DNA of 64,000 bases, taken from contig NZ_JAFMPS010000001.1 in the NCBI RefSeq assembly GCF_020667895.1, positions 124,001-188,000 of the forward strand, written 5' to 3'. A program made the translations under genes and the position numbers. Origin of the DNA: Alcanivorax sp. 1008 (GTDB lineage: Bacteria > Pseudomonadota > Gammaproteobacteria > Pseudomonadales > Alcanivoracaceae). The notes below the pieces were generated by a model. The model was not told where the DNA came from. It searched no databases and worked only from the letters and a program-made list of their open reading frames with translations. This document shows, one piece after another, positions 55,360-64,000 of this stretch. Position 1 is the stretch's first letter. Each line of letters opens with the position of its first letter.

Positions 55360-55728
55360 CTAGTGCACAATGCCATCGCTGTTTTCGCAGATCTCAAGAA
55401 ACTCTTCGACGCTCATGTCGCGGCTGTCCACCACGCCGAGTTGTTCCATGAGTTGTTCTTTCAGTTGGCTGACCACAGTGGTCATGATGGTCAGGGTTTC
55501 TTCTACTTGCTCAATGGTGCCGAGCAGGTCTTCCGGGTCCAGATCGAGTGGTTCGCTCACGTCGCGTTCCTCGTCATCGGAGTGGGATATGGCGTTTTGT
55601 TTTGCCACGACTTTGAGTGTGCCTGTGATTTTTTCTGTTGTCGAAGAAAAATATGCCTGACTATCACTATCGTGCCAGAGCGCAACCGCCGCCATATCCT
55701 CCGGGGTGACCGTTTCGCTGCGCTGCAC
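55360..55728 (-). CDS. Small acidic coiled-coil protein of unknown function
   Basis: A 122-residue acidic protein. GTG 55728 has GGAGGG 7 bases upstream, an excellent ribosome site. The centre (LLGTIEQVEETLTIMTTVVS then LKEQLMEQLG) is a coiled coil and the end (MSVEEFLEICENSDGIVH) is acidic. I do not recognise a family. It is isolated between the acetolactate-like gene and nrdB. Confidence 0.6.
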   Translation of the reverse strand: MQRSETVTPEDMAAVALWHDSDSQAYFSSTTEKITGTLKVVAKQNAISHSDDEERDVSEPLDLDPEDLLGTIEQVEETLTIMTTVVSQLKEQLMEQLGVVDSRDMSVEEFLEICENSDGIVH

Positions 55729-55835
55729 TCAGTCACCCTCCGGATATGGTGGCGTTCAGGCCTAATTGGGATACCGTGCCGACGCGAGTCAGGGGTGAAG
55801 ATAGGAGCTGGAAAGAAGCAGGATGTGAGGTCGGA

Positions 55836-55883
55836 GCAGGTGTCAGGGGCTTCCGGCGCGTCCCGGAAGCCCCTGACACCTGC
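55836..55883. repeat. Long perfect inverted repeat (21-base stem)
   Basis: Arms GCAGGTGTCAGGGGCTTCCG+G and its exact complement flank a 6-base loop CGCGTC. Four more bases on each side pair with one mismatch. It has no T-run, so it is not a plain terminator; it resembles REP-type palindromic units or a structured RNA. Confidence 0.85.
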
Positions 55884-55927
55884 TTCGACCGGTGAAGTTC
55901 ACTACCAAAGCAAAGCCAAAAAAACAA

Positions 55928-55949
55928 AAGGGCGCCGAAAGGCGCCCTT
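55928..55949 (-). terminator. Terminator of the nrdAB operon
   Basis: Stem AAGGGCGCC, loop GAAA, GGCGCCCTT lies just after the nrdB stop; on the minus strand it is followed by a T-rich tract (TTGTTTTTTT). Confidence 0.85.
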
Positions 55950-55965
55950 GTCTTTACCTGCTGGT

Positions 55966-57246
55966 TTACCAGCTCAACGCACCACCCGTTTGATATTCGG
56001 TGACACGGGTCTCGAAGAAGTTTTTCTCCTTACGCAGATCCATGATCTCACTCATCCACGGGAATGGATTGGTTACGCCTTTGAACTGTTCTGGCAGACC
56101 GAGCTGGGCCAGACGACGGTTAGCAATAAACTGCAGATACTCTTCCATCATATTGGAGTTCATGCCCAACACTCCACGCGGCATGGTGTCGCGGGCATAC
56201 TGAATCTCCAGCTCTGTGCCTTCCAGGATCATCTGGGTGGCCTTGTCGCGCATCTGGGCATCCCACAGATGCGGATTCTCGATTTTGATCTGGTTGATCA
56301 CATCGACGCCAAAGTTCACATGCATGGATTCGTCACGCAGGATGTACTGGAACTGTTCAGCCACACCGGTCATCTTGTTGCGGCGCCCCATGGACAGGAT
56401 CTGGGTGAAGCCGCAATAGAAGAAGATGCCTTCCAGCACGCAGTAAAACGCAATCAGGTTTTCCAGCAGCGCCTTGTCGGTTTCGACGGTGCCAGTTTTG
56501 AACTCCGGGTCCGACAGCTCGCGGGTGTACTGAATGCCCCATTGGGCTTTTCTGGCCACCGCTGGCAGCTCGCGGTACATGTTGAAGATTTCGCCCTCAT
56601 CCATGCCCAGTGATTCGATGCAGTACTGGTAGGCGTGGGTGTGGATCGCTTCTTCAAACGACTGACGGAGAATGTACTGGCGGCACTCAGGATTGGTGAT
56701 CAGCCGGTAGACGGCCAGCACCAGGTTGTTGGCGACCAGTGAATCCGCGGTGGAGAAAAAGCCCAGTGAACGCTTGACGATGCGACGCTCGTCTTCGGTC
56801 AGTCCTTCCGGATTTTTCCACAGGGCGATGTCCGCATTCATGTTCACTTCCTGCGGCATCCAATGGTTGGCACAGCCATCCAGATATTTCTGCCAGGCCC
56901 AGTCGTATTTGAATGGTACCAGCTGGTTCAGGTCAGCGCGGCAGTTAATCATGCGCTTCTCATCTACTTGCACACGGCCTGAAGCGCCCTCAAGTTCGGC
57001 TACGCCCTCGCTGACATCCATCTGCGCGACGCTGGCCTTGGCCCGTGCTACGGCATCTCCTCCGGCAGCAGGGGTATTGGTGGGAGCAGCGTTGGCTCGC
57101 TCGACAGCAGGTTCTGCTCGCGCCGGCGCTGGCGCAGCAGCAGCTGGCGCCGGCGCTGCAGTCGGCTCTGATTCCTGTGGCGCACGGTCTGCAACGGGCG
57201 GTTGGAACGCTTTTTCCTCGGCATGGAATTCATCCCAGTTGAGCAT
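55966..57246 (-). CDS. nrdB: Ribonucleoside-diphosphate reductase class Ia, beta subunit
   Basis: A 426-residue di-iron subunit that holds the tyrosyl radical. Iron-ligand segments are visible ([27 protein letters not shown]), and the end YQTGGALSW matches pseudomonad-type NrdB. An Ala/Pro-rich linker (about residues 30-70) separates the NWDEF N-terminus from the core. It follows nrdA by 62 bases. Confidence 0.95.
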   Translation of the reverse strand: MLNWDEFHAEEKAFQPPVADRAPQESEPTAAPAPAAAAPAPARAEPAVERANAAPTNTPAAGGDAVARAKASVAQMDVSEGVAELEGASGRVQVDEKRMINCRADLNQLVPFKYDWAWQKYLDGCANHWMPQEVNMNADIALWKNPEGLTEDERRIVKRSLGFFSTADSLVANNLVLAVYRLITNPECRQYILRQSFEEAIHTHAYQYCIESLGMDEGEIFNMYRELPAVARKAQWGIQYTRELSDPEFKTGTVETDKALLENLIAFYCVLEGIFFYCGFTQILSMGRRNKMTGVAEQFQYILRDESMHVNFGVDVINQIKIENPHLWDAQMRDKATQMILEGTELEIQYARDTMPRGVLGMNSNMMEEYLQFIANRRLAQLGLPEQFKGVTNPFPWMSEIMDLRKEKNFFETRVTEYQTGGALSW

Positions 57247-57308
57247 TGTTCTCTCCTACAATTTTTTTAGCGCGGCTGAGGGTGGTTCCTGCAGCCGCTC
57301 ATACAGTG

Positions 57309-60194
57309 TTATTGGCAGGCTTCGCAGTCCGGGTTGTCGATCGAGCAGGCGTTTGGCACTTCTGCTGCCTGACTGAACGCGGCGGCTTCTTCGCTACCTG
57401 ACGACACCCTGTTCAGGCGACCGTCGCTGATGGTGGACTTCTCCGTTGCACTGGCGCCGATGGCGCGCAGGTAGTAAGTGGTTTTCAAGCCACTGAGCCA
57501 CGCCATTTTGTAGGTGATATCAAGCTTCTTGCCGTTTGCCTGTGCAATGTAGAGGTTCAGCGACTGGGCCTGATCAATCCACTTCTGCCTACGGCTGGCG
57601 GACTCCACCAACCAGCGTGGCTCGACTTCAAAGGCGGTGCGGAACTGCTCCTTGATGTCGTCCGGCACGCGATCGATGGGTAGTACCGAACCGTCGTAGT
57701 ACTTCAGGTCGTTGACCATAACGTTGTCCCACAAACCGCGAGCCTTCAGCTCGTGCACCAGGTACGGATTAACCACGGTGAACTCACCGGACAGGTTCGA
57801 TTTCACATACAGGTTCTGATACGTCGGTTCAATGGATTGTGAAACACCAGTGATGTTGGCAATGGTTGCGGTGGGAGCAATCGCCATCACGTTGGAGTTG
57901 CGCATGCCCTGAGTGCGAACTTTATTGCGCAGCGAGTTCCAATCCATGGACTGGGAGCGATCCATGTTGAGATATTTTTCTTCGCCACGTTCGCGGGCCA
58001 GCATTTCGATGGAGTCGATGGGCAAAACACCCTGACTCCATAGCGAGCCTTCGTAGCTGGAATAGCTGCCACGTTCAAGGGCCAGGTCACTGGACGCCTG
58101 AATGGCAAAGTAGCTCACAGCTTCCATGGAGCGGTCAGCAAATTCCACCGCCTGCGGCGAAGCATAGGCAATCTTTTGCATGTACAGCGCGTCCTGGAAA
58201 CCCATGATGCCAAGGCCAACCGGGCGGTGTTTGAGGTTGGAGTTGCGCGCTGCCGGCACCGAGTAGTAGTTGATGTCGATAACGTTATCCAGCATGCGCA
58301 CAGCGGTCTTGATGGTGCGTTCCAGTTTGGCAACGTCCAGGCCGGTTTCGCTAACATGGTGGGTCAGATTGATCGAACCCAGATTACATACTGCGATTTC
58401 GTCCTTGCTGGTGTTCAAGGTGATCTCGGTGCACAGGTTCGAGCTATGCACAACACCAACGTGCTGCTGCGGGCTGCGCACGTTGCATGGGTCCTTGAAG
58501 GTCACCCACGGGTGGCCGGTTTCAAACAACATGGATAGCATCTTGCGCCACAGGTTGATAGCCGGTACGCGCTTGAACAGTTTCAAGCTGCCATCGCGGG
58601 TTTTGGCTTCGTACTCGAGATATTTTTTCTCGAAGTCCTGACCGTACAGGTCGTGCAGCTCCGGTACGTTGTTTGGCGAGAACAGGGTCCATTCACCTTC
58701 TTCCAGAACCCGCTTCATAAACAGATCCGGAATCCAGTTGGCGGTGTTCATGTCGTGGGTGCGACGACGATCGTCACCGGTGTTCTTACGCAGCTCGAGG
58801 AATTCCTCGATGTCCATGTGCCAGGTTTCCAGATAGGCACATACCGCGCCTTTGCGCTTGCCGCCCTGATTCACCGCTACAGCGGTGTCATTAACGACTT
58901 TCAGGAACGGCACCACGCCCTGGGATTTGCCGTTGGTGCCTTTAATGTAGGCGCCCAGAGCCCGCACCGGGGTCCAGTCGTTACCAAGGCCGCCGGCAAA
59001 CTTGGACAGCATGGCGTTGTCCTGAATGGCGCCGTAAATACCGTGCAGGTCGTCTGGTACCGTGGTCAGGTAGCAGGAGGACAGCTGCGGGCGCAGGGTG
59101 CCGGCGTTGAACAGGGTTGGCGTGGAGGCCATGTAATCAAAGCTGGACAGCAGGTCGTAGAACTCAATGGCGCGTTCTTCTCGGTTTTGCTCCCGTGCGG
59201 ACAGGCCCATGGCGACACGCATGAAGAAGCACTGTGGCAGTTCGATACGGGTATCGTCACTGTGCAGGAAGTAGCGGTCGTACAGGGTTTGCAGACCGAG
59301 GTAGTTGAACTGCATGTCACGGCTGCCTTTCAGAGCGGCACCGAGCTTGGCCAGATCGAAGCGTGCCAGCTCCGGATCAAGCAATTCCAGTTCAACGCCG
59401 CGCTGGATATAGGTGGCAAACGCCTGACCATAGAGCGCTTCCATTTCCTGCTGATCAGCAAGTTTGGCAACACCGAGGAATTGCAGGGCTTCGGCGCGCA
59501 GGCTATCCATCAACAGGCGGGCGGTGACCTGAGAGTAGTTGGGCTCCAGCTCGATCATGGTGCGGGCGGTCATCACCATGGAGGTGTTCACATCGCGCAG
59601 GGAGACGCCGTCGTACAGATTCTTGATGGTTTCGTCGATGATCTTGTCAGCATCGACATCGGCCAGGCCAAGGCAGGCCTCACGGATCAGGTGCTCCAGA
59701 CGGGCCATGTCGAGCGGCTGCAGGGTGCCGTCTTCCATGGTCACATTGACATTCACTTCGCGGCTGGCGGTGGGCAGGGCAGCGCTTTCCGCGGCGCGCT
59801 TGCGCGACTGCTCTTCCCGGTACAGCACGTAGGAGCGGGCCACCTTGTGCTCACCGGCACGCATCAGCGCCAGCTCAACCTGATCCTGAATCTCTTCGAT
59901 ATGGATAGTGCCGCCAGATACCAGACGGCGCTTGAAGATAGCGGTGACCTGATCAGCCAGCCGGCCGACGGTGTCATGGATGCGACTGGAGGCAGCCGCA
60001 TTGCCACCTTCTACGGCCAGAAAGGCCTTGGTAATGGCAACGATGATCTTGTCGTTGGTATAGGGAACGACCTTGCCGTTGCGCTTGATGACGCGCAGCT
60101 GCCCCGGTGCGGTGGCATTCAGGCTGCTGTCTTCGATGGCGCTGCTGCCCGCTTGGGGTGCCGAACCGGCTTGGCTGTGTGTTTCCGTGTGCAT
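57309..60194 (-). CDS. nrdA: Ribonucleoside-diphosphate reductase class Ia, alpha subunit
   Basis: A 961-residue catalytic subunit. An N-terminal ATP-cone ([20 protein letters not shown]) is followed by a second cone-like region (about 150-230), as in the roughly 960-residue pseudomonad enzymes. Catalytic parts: [32 protein letters not shown], and the redox-active C-terminal [12 protein letters not shown]. The start follows GGAGACGGGCC. Expression is probably controlled by NrdR and DnaA sites upstream. Confidence 0.96.
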   Translation of the reverse strand: MHTETHSQAGSAPQAGSSAIEDSSLNATAPGQLRVIKRNGKVVPYTNDKIIVAITKAFLAVEGGNAAASSRIHDTVGRLADQVTAIFKRRLVSGGTIHIEEIQDQVELALMRAGEHKVARSYVLYREEQSRKRAAESAALPTASREVNVNVTMEDGTLQPLDMARLEHLIREACLGLADVDADKIIDETIKNLYDGVSLRDVNTSMVMTARTMIELEPNYSQVTARLLMDSLRAEALQFLGVAKLADQQEMEALYGQAFATYIQRGVELELLDPELARFDLAKLGAALKGSRDMQFNYLGLQTLYDRYFLHSDDTRIELPQCFFMRVAMGLSAREQNREERAIEFYDLLSSFDYMASTPTLFNAGTLRPQLSSCYLTTVPDDLHGIYGAIQDNAMLSKFAGGLGNDWTPVRALGAYIKGTNGKSQGVVPFLKVVNDTAVAVNQGGKRKGAVCAYLETWHMDIEEFLELRKNTGDDRRRTHDMNTANWIPDLFMKRVLEEGEWTLFSPNNVPELHDLYGQDFEKKYLEYEAKTRDGSLKLFKRVPAINLWRKMLSMLFETGHPWVTFKDPCNVRSPQQHVGVVHSSNLCTEITLNTSKDEIAVCNLGSINLTHHVSETGLDVAKLERTIKTAVRMLDNVIDINYYSVPAARNSNLKHRPVGLGIMGFQDALYMQKIAYASPQAVEFADRSMEAVSYFAIQASSDLALERGSYSSYEGSLWSQGVLPIDSIEMLARERGEEKYLNMDRSQSMDWNSLRNKVRTQGMRNSNVMAIAPTATIANITGVSQSIEPTYQNLYVKSNLSGEFTVVNPYLVHELKARGLWDNVMVNDLKYYDGSVLPIDRVPDDIKEQFRTAFEVEPRWLVESASRRQKWIDQAQSLNLYIAQANGKKLDITYKMAWLSGLKTTYYLRAIGASATEKSTISDGRLNRVSSGSEEAAAFSQAAEVPNACSIDNPDCEACQ

Positions 60195-60358
60195 GGCCCG
60201 TCTCCGTGAGTGTTGCTGTTTTTTTTGGTGTTGCTGCCGTTAGTCAAACAACGAATCCATCACCCGCCTGATGGTCAGGGCAGGGTGATGGTCGCTGCTG
60301 GAGTTAATAGTGTGTTGCTGTGCATCTTCCCTGAGCTCCGCCGCCTTAAATGCCGACA

Positions 60359-60374
60359 ACACTATATGTAGTGT
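60359..60374. promoter_or_regulatory. NrdR box 1
   Basis: ACACTATATGTAGTGT is a 16-base NrdR-type palindrome, 165 bases upstream of nrdA. NrdR represses ribonucleotide reductase genes through paired boxes of this kind; here its partner is 269 bases away in place of the usual three helical turns. Confidence 0.8.
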
Positions 60375-60578
60375 TGCCTTGGTGTCTGGCATGGCCGCCC
60401 TTTACTCCGCTTTTTGCCATTTAAGCTGGCCAACAGGCTGCCTGGATGGACTTTTTTATGCACGTAAAAGGTGCACTGAAGCGGTAATAAAACCCAACAT
60501 ATAGGGGTGGTTTGCCCGATTGGGTACAAGTTATAGCGGTGTCGCCGGCATTGCAAGAGTTTGCTACGGGGGAAATGT

Positions 60579-60587
60579 TGTGGATAA
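60579..60587 (-). promoter_or_regulatory. DnaA box
   Basis: TGTGGATAA is the complement of TTATCCACA, the strongest DnaA site. DnaA boxes upstream of nrdA are known in E. coli, where DnaA tunes dNTP supply to replication. Confidence 0.65.
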
Positions 60588-60627
60588 CCTGTGTGCTTCC
60601 TGCGTATCAGATGGCGCGAAGGAGTAA

Positions 60628-60643
60628 ACACAATATATGGTGT
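60628..60643. promoter_or_regulatory. NrdR box 2
   Basis: ACACAATATATGGTGT fits the NrdR consensus with two departures from perfect symmetry. It lies 171 bases before the response-regulator gene and far from nrdA. Confidence 0.7.
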
Positions 60644-60813
60644 GTCGTTGCCAAAGAAAGTGTTTCCTTAGGGAACATTCTGCGGCCTGCGCCGGCTATT
60701 CTTGGGGGGTTCAGTAACAAGGACACCACAGTGTCCCGGTTGCCGGCCAACGGGGGGATGCGTATAAAGCCTGCATTGCCTGTCAACAGCGGTCGATTCT
60801 CAAGGAGAACAGT

Positions 60814-61518
60814 GTGGACAATGCTCCGCGGGTGATGATTGTCGAGGATGATGAGCGCCTCGCCACCCTGACCAGTGATTATTTAACTGCCAATGGCCTG
60901 ACGGTCAGTGTCGTTTCCAACGGTAACGAGGCGATTCGCCGGATTCCGGCGGAGCAGCCAGATCTGGTGGTGCTTGATTTGATGCTACCGGGAGCGGATG
61001 GACTGACCGTATGCCGTGAGGTGCGGCGTCATTATCGAAACCCGATTCTGATGCTGACGGCGCGCACCGACGATATGGATCAGATTCTTGGTCTGGAGAT
61101 GGGCGCGGATGATTATGTTGCCAAGCCGGTGAAACCGCGTCTGCTGCTGGCTCGTGTGCGCGCGCTGCTGCGCCGTATTGAGCCGGATACGGATAGCCCG
61201 CCTTCGCGTCTCGAGTTTGGCAATCTGATTATCGACAACTCTGCCAGAGAAGTAATTCTTGATGGTGTGTCGGTGGAGATGACCAGCGCCGAGTACGACT
61301 TGCTGTGGCTGCTTGCATCCCATGCCGGCACGGTGCTGTCCCGGGAAACCATCTTCGAGCGCCTGCGTGGTATTCAGTACGATGGTCAGGATCGTTCTAT
61401 TGATGTGCGTATTTCCCGCATCCGCCCCAAAGTTGGCGATGACCCGGATAACCCGCGACGGATCAAGACGGTCCGTTCCAAGGGCTATCTATTCGTCGCC
61501 GATATTAACGCAGGCTGA
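60814..61518 (+). CDS. OmpR-type response regulator, RstA-like
   Basis: A 234-residue regulator: receiver domain with Asp55 (LVVLDLMLPG) and KPVKPRLLLARV, then a winged-helix DNA-binding domain (LSRETIFERLRGIQYDGQDR, RRIKTVRSKGYLF). GTG 60814 has AAGGAG 6 bases upstream. The YDGQDRSIDVRISRIR text matches RstA. It is followed after 11 bases by its sensor kinase. Confidence 0.9.
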   Translation: MDNAPRVMIVEDDERLATLTSDYLTANGLTVSVVSNGNEAIRRIPAEQPDLVVLDLMLPGADGLTVCREVRRHYRNPILMLTARTDDMDQILGLEMGADDYVAKPVKPRLLLARVRALLRRIEPDTDSPPSRLEFGNLIIDNSAREVILDGVSVEMTSAEYDLLWLLASHAGTVLSRETIFERLRGIQYDGQDRSIDVRISRIRPKVGDDPDNPRRIKTVRSKGYLFVADINAG

Positions 61519-61529
61519 GTGGGCCGCTC

Positions 61530-63182
61530 TTGAATAGTATTTTTCTACGTATCTATGGCGGCATGCTGGCGGCGATTCTGGTGGTTGGCCTTATCGCCTA
61601 TGGTGCGGTACAGCTGGCTAACAGTTATCGCGCAGATGAGTATCGCGAGCAGATGGCACGCGGCACGTTCTATCTTATGGCGCGTGGTTTGCAGCGTCAG
61701 CAGACGCCGGAGGAGCTGGAGCGCTGGCGGCAGGTGCTGGGGCGGTTGATGTCGGCGGACATTAAGGTGCTGGTGCCGGCGGAGCTTGATCTGACTGAGC
61801 AGGAGTTGGGCCGCCTTGAGGCCGGCCGGGTGCTGATGCGCCTCAACGACAGCGAGGGCTATGCTGACATCTACTTTCAGTTGCCTGGCGAGCAGCGCTA
61901 TTTGTCCACTCGCATGACCCGGGTGTCAGAACAGCAAGCCCGGGCTACCGCGTTACTTATTCTTGATGAGTTGTCGCAGTTTCCCAGTAATCAGTGGGAT
62001 AACGAGTTTGCCCGGATTCAAAGGCACTTTGGGTACCCGCTCAATCGGGTGCCATTCGAGCAGTTGAATCTGGATCGTGAGCAGTTACTGCGGCTGGAGC
62101 GTCGTGAGGTGGTGCTGGCGATTGATGACAGCGCCAGTCGGACACAATCCTCGGTGCAGGTCTATGCGCCGGTGGGCAGCACCGGCAAGGTGCTGGTGCT
62201 GGGGCCGATGCGTTTGTTTGATCAGTACCCTGTGCAAATGCTACTGGTGGTTGGCGGCCTTGGCTTGTTGGCCATGGGGCTTGCCGCCTATTTACTGGTG
62301 CGCCCCCTGCAAAACCGACTGTTTCGACTTGGCTCCGCTGTTGAGCAGCTGGGCCGCGGCAATCTTAATGTTCGTGCTGATGCCGGCAGTCCAGATGCCA
62401 TTGGCCACTTGGCGGCAACCTTTAACGGTATGACTGCACACATCCGTCGGTTGATTGAGTCTCAGCGCGAGATGACCCGGGCCGTGTCCCATGAGTTGCG
62501 CACTCCTGTGGCGCGGCTACGCTTCGGTTTGGAAATGCTGGCGGACATTGATGATGGTGACGAGCGGCGTAGTAAGGTGGAGGCGCTGGATCGGGATATT
62601 GATCAGCTGGATGAGCTGATTGATGAAATCCTGACTTTTGCCAGGCTGGAAGAGGGCAGTCCGTCGCTTGATTTCGTCCGGGTGATGATGCCGGCGCTGC
62701 TTGAGCGTTTGCATGATGAGTTGATCACAATCAGTGGTGGCATTGACATCAACATTGACGAACATGCGTTGGCGGCGCTGTCGCCGGAAGACGAGTATGC
62801 GTTTGGCAGTGAGCGTTACCTGCACCGTGTGCTGCAGAATCTGGTGACTAATGCCCTGCGTTATGCCTCCAGTAAGGTGACATTACGTTATCGGGTGGAT
62901 GGAGAGCTGGCAGTGCTGGAAGTAGAGGACGATGGCCCGGGAATAGCACCTTCAGACCGGCAGAGGATTTTCAAACCCTTTGCCCGGCTGGATGAAAGCC
63001 GTCAGCGGAAAAGTGGCGGTTATGGTCTGGGCTTGTCTATTGTTCAGCGTATTGCCGAGTGGCATGGCGGCGGCGTGACAGTGCAGGAAGGAGTCATGGG
63101 CGGCGCTCTGTTTAGCATGACCTGGCCGCGCCAGCCGCGCAGCGCTGCCCACGTTCTTGGTCAAGCGGATAACATGCCGTAA
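61530..63182 (+). CDS. Sensor histidine kinase, RstB-like
   Basis: A 550-residue kinase: membrane helix (about 8-28), periplasmic domain (30-228), second helix (231-253), HAMP, HisKA with His321 (VSHELRTPVARLRFGLEML) and HATPase_c with NALRYAS, DDGPGI and GYGLGLSIVQRI. TTG 61530 is the start that fits; no strong ribosome site is seen. The partner is the RstA-like regulator before it. Signal unknown. Confidence 0.87.
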   Translation: MNSIFLRIYGGMLAAILVVGLIAYGAVQLANSYRADEYREQMARGTFYLMARGLQRQQTPEELERWRQVLGRLMSADIKVLVPAELDLTEQELGRLEAGRVLMRLNDSEGYADIYFQLPGEQRYLSTRMTRVSEQQARATALLILDELSQFPSNQWDNEFARIQRHFGYPLNRVPFEQLNLDREQLLRLERREVVLAIDDSASRTQSSVQVYAPVGSTGKVLVLGPMRLFDQYPVQMLLVVGGLGLLAMGLAAYLLVRPLQNRLFRLGSAVEQLGRGNLNVRADAGSPDAIGHLAATFNGMTAHIRRLIESQREMTRAVSHELRTPVARLRFGLEMLADIDDGDERRSKVEALDRDIDQLDELIDEILTFARLEEGSPSLDFVRVMMPALLERLHDELITISGGIDINIDEHALAALSPEDEYAFGSERYLHRVLQNLVTNALRYASSKVTLRYRVDGELAVLEVEDDGPGIAPSDRQRIFKPFARLDESRQRKSGGYGLGLSIVQRIAEWHGGGVTVQEGVMGGALFSMTWPRQPRSAAHVLGQADNMP

Positions 63183-63282
63183 CAGCCCTCTGACAAAGCC
63201 GCCACAGACCGGGCGCCGGTTTTGCTTAATACTGTCCGTGTAGCAATCGAGTGTGACCCTGACTCCTTGGATGTGACCATTG

Positions 63283-63315
63283 AAAAGCCTGCCTTGCACC
63301 GGCAGGCTTTTTTTT
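63283..63315 (+). terminator. Rho-independent terminator of the two-component operon
   Basis: Stem AAAAGCCTGCC, loop TTGCACC, GGCAGGCTTTT followed by a run of eight T: a textbook terminator 100 bases after the kinase stop. Confidence 0.92.
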
Positions 63316-63326
63316 ATTGTTGCGTA

Positions 63327-63342
63327 CTGTCTTTATGTACAG
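63327..63342. promoter_or_regulatory. Orphan LexA box
   Basis: CTGTCTTTATGTACAG fits CTGT-N8-ACAG as well as the intI site does (both share the ATGTACAG half). It stands 242 bases before glpK with no obvious SOS gene next to it. Confidence 0.75.
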
Positions 63343-63583
63343 TACTCTTGTTCTCCCGGTGAGCACACAGCCCAGCTTCCCACTGCGACCACCACCCGGC
63401 TGACTGTGACTGATCTCCCCTTGCGCCATGGATGGTGCAGCTCGCCGGGCCTGTCTTTGTCCCGATACGCCGCGTTCACTTACATAAACGACGGGGTACA
63501 GCCGCACCACTTTGCGTTACTCTTTCGCGTTTTAATCTGCCGGTCTCCAGACTGAGCGGATGGCGATATTGAGGGAGAGTAAA

Positions 63584-64000
63584 ATGTCTTGCCTGCTTGC
63601 TATTGATCAGGGCACCACCAGTTCCCGGGCAATTTTATTTGACGGCAACGGCAACCGGTTGGCGCAGACTCAGCGTGAGTTTCGTCAGTATTACCCGGAA
63701 GATGGCTGGGTAGAGCATGATGCCACGCAGATCTGGCAGGACTGTTTGCAACTGTGCCGAGAGGTGCTCAAGGAAGCTGGCAAGACAGCCAGCGAGGTGG
63801 CTGCAATCGGTATCACCAATCAGCGGGAAACCACTGTGTTGTGGGATCGGGCCACTGGCACGCCTGTGGCTCCGGCCATTGTTTGGCAGGATCGACGCAC
63901 TGCTGACCTGTGTGACGAGCTGCGGGCAGCGGGCAAAGAGGAGCTGGTGCAGCAACGCACCGGCCTGCTGCTGGACCCCTATTTTTCCGCCACCAAGTTG
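63584..64000 (+). CDS. glpK: Glycerol kinase, N-terminal part (runs off the window)
   Basis: The first 139 residues of a sugar-kinase-family enzyme that phosphorylates glycerol to glycerol 3-phosphate. [18 protein letters not shown] is the phosphate-binding start, [11 protein letters not shown] and [16 protein letters not shown] are typical of GlpK, and [12 protein letters not shown] and [12 protein letters not shown] follow. GAGGGAGAG precedes the ATG. The rest of the gene lies outside the window. Confidence 0.95.
   Translation, partial: MSCLLAIDQGTTSSRAILFDGNGNRLAQTQREFRQYYPEDGWVEHDATQIWQDCLQLCREVLKEAGKTASEVAAIGITNQRETTVLWDRATGTPVAPAIVWQDRRTADLCDELRAAGKEELVQQRTGLLLDPYFSATKL

Larger units (their letters stand above)
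60195..60813. promoter_or_regulatory. Long divergent regulatory region of nrdAB and the two-component system
   Basis: No gene is seen in these 619 bases. It contains two NrdR-type boxes and one DnaA box (listed separately), which implies a complex nrdA promoter, and on the other side the promoter of the rstA-like gene. Confidence 0.7.
63183..63583. other. Intergenic region with terminator and orphan LexA box
   Basis: A 401-base gap before glpK. It holds a terminator (63283-63315) and a LexA box (63327-63342). Small reading frames exist on both strands, but none has a ribosome site or recognisable sequence. Confidence 0.55.

Noticed and set aside
55363-56613. Open frame of 416 codons on the plus strand
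   Set aside because: It is antisense to nrdB and to the small acidic gene.
58653-60209. Open frame of 518 codons on the plus strand
   Set aside because: It is antisense to nrdA throughout and has no recognisable domain; the long frame follows from the codon use of nrdA.
63226-63510. Minus-strand frame of 94 codons covering the orphan LexA box
   Set aside because: The frame runs across a strong terminator and the LexA box, has no ribosome site and an implausible composition.

Overview
The window is chromosomal DNA of a gammaproteobacterium. Support comes from LexA boxes of the CTGT-N8-ACAG type, the leuA and holD-like/rimI/prfC neighbourhoods, a class Ia nrdAB of the long pseudomonad type, a monomeric NADP isocitrate dehydrogenase, and a CYP153 alkane-hydroxylase operon next to an AraC regulator. 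That last arrangement is known from marine hydrocarbon degraders of the Alcanivorax type, so an Alcanivorax-like or related bacterium is my best guess. This is inference from gene content; no 16S or tRNA gene was seen.

Layout. 1-8.7 kb is core genome: a truncated sensor kinase, a TfpX/TfpZ-type pilin accessory protein, a rhombosortase, a DUF3592 membrane protein, leuA, a holD-like gene with rimI, an SRPBCC protein and prfC. 8.6-13.2 kb is a chromosomal integron whose integrase gene converges on and overlaps prfC. It has a LexA box in front of intI, an attI-type site, and four cassettes bounded by attC sites: tautomerase/VOC/small DMT, a HEPN-like protein, an SMI1/KNR4 protein, and an SRPBCC protein behind a group II intron-like fragment. 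13.3-16.8 kb is an accessory stretch that may extend the array. It has a tandem pair of HD-domain (PhnZ/MIOX-like) proteins, one with a Tat motif, then an amidohydrolase and a GFA-family gene separated by a possible attC.

17-23.6 kb carries a GNAT gene, a DUF1415 gene, an AraC regulator divergent from a ferredoxin-CYP153-ferredoxin reductase operon, and two adjacent DUF486 small membrane proteins. 23.6-28 kb holds two duplicated secreted repeat proteins with GlyGly-CTERM tails (expected substrates of the rhombosortase at 1.4 kb) around an STN-domain protein and a lipoprotein. 28.2-34.4 kb is a molybdenum locus: an EcfT-like permease fusion, both subunits of a molybdenum storage protein, and convergent modABC with a fourth membrane-anchored gene.

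34.6-51 kb is mainly housekeeping: cbpA-cbpM, a 7TM-DISM histidine kinase, an rRNA/tRNA methyltransferase-like gene, a thioredoxin, icd, DUF302, ogt, an MgtC/DUF4010 protein, an Omp85 protein, a Ca2+-type P-ATPase, a beta-CASP nuclease and a Na/Pi cotransporter. 51-55 kb has an SDR, an aldehyde dehydrogenase and an acetolactate-synthase-like enzyme. 55-64 kb has nrdAB with NrdR and DnaA boxes, an RstA/RstB-like two-component system, an orphan LexA box, and the 5' part of glpK.

Coordinates come from reading the sequence by eye. Start codons were chosen by Shine-Dalgarno spacing and family length; uncertain ones are flagged.
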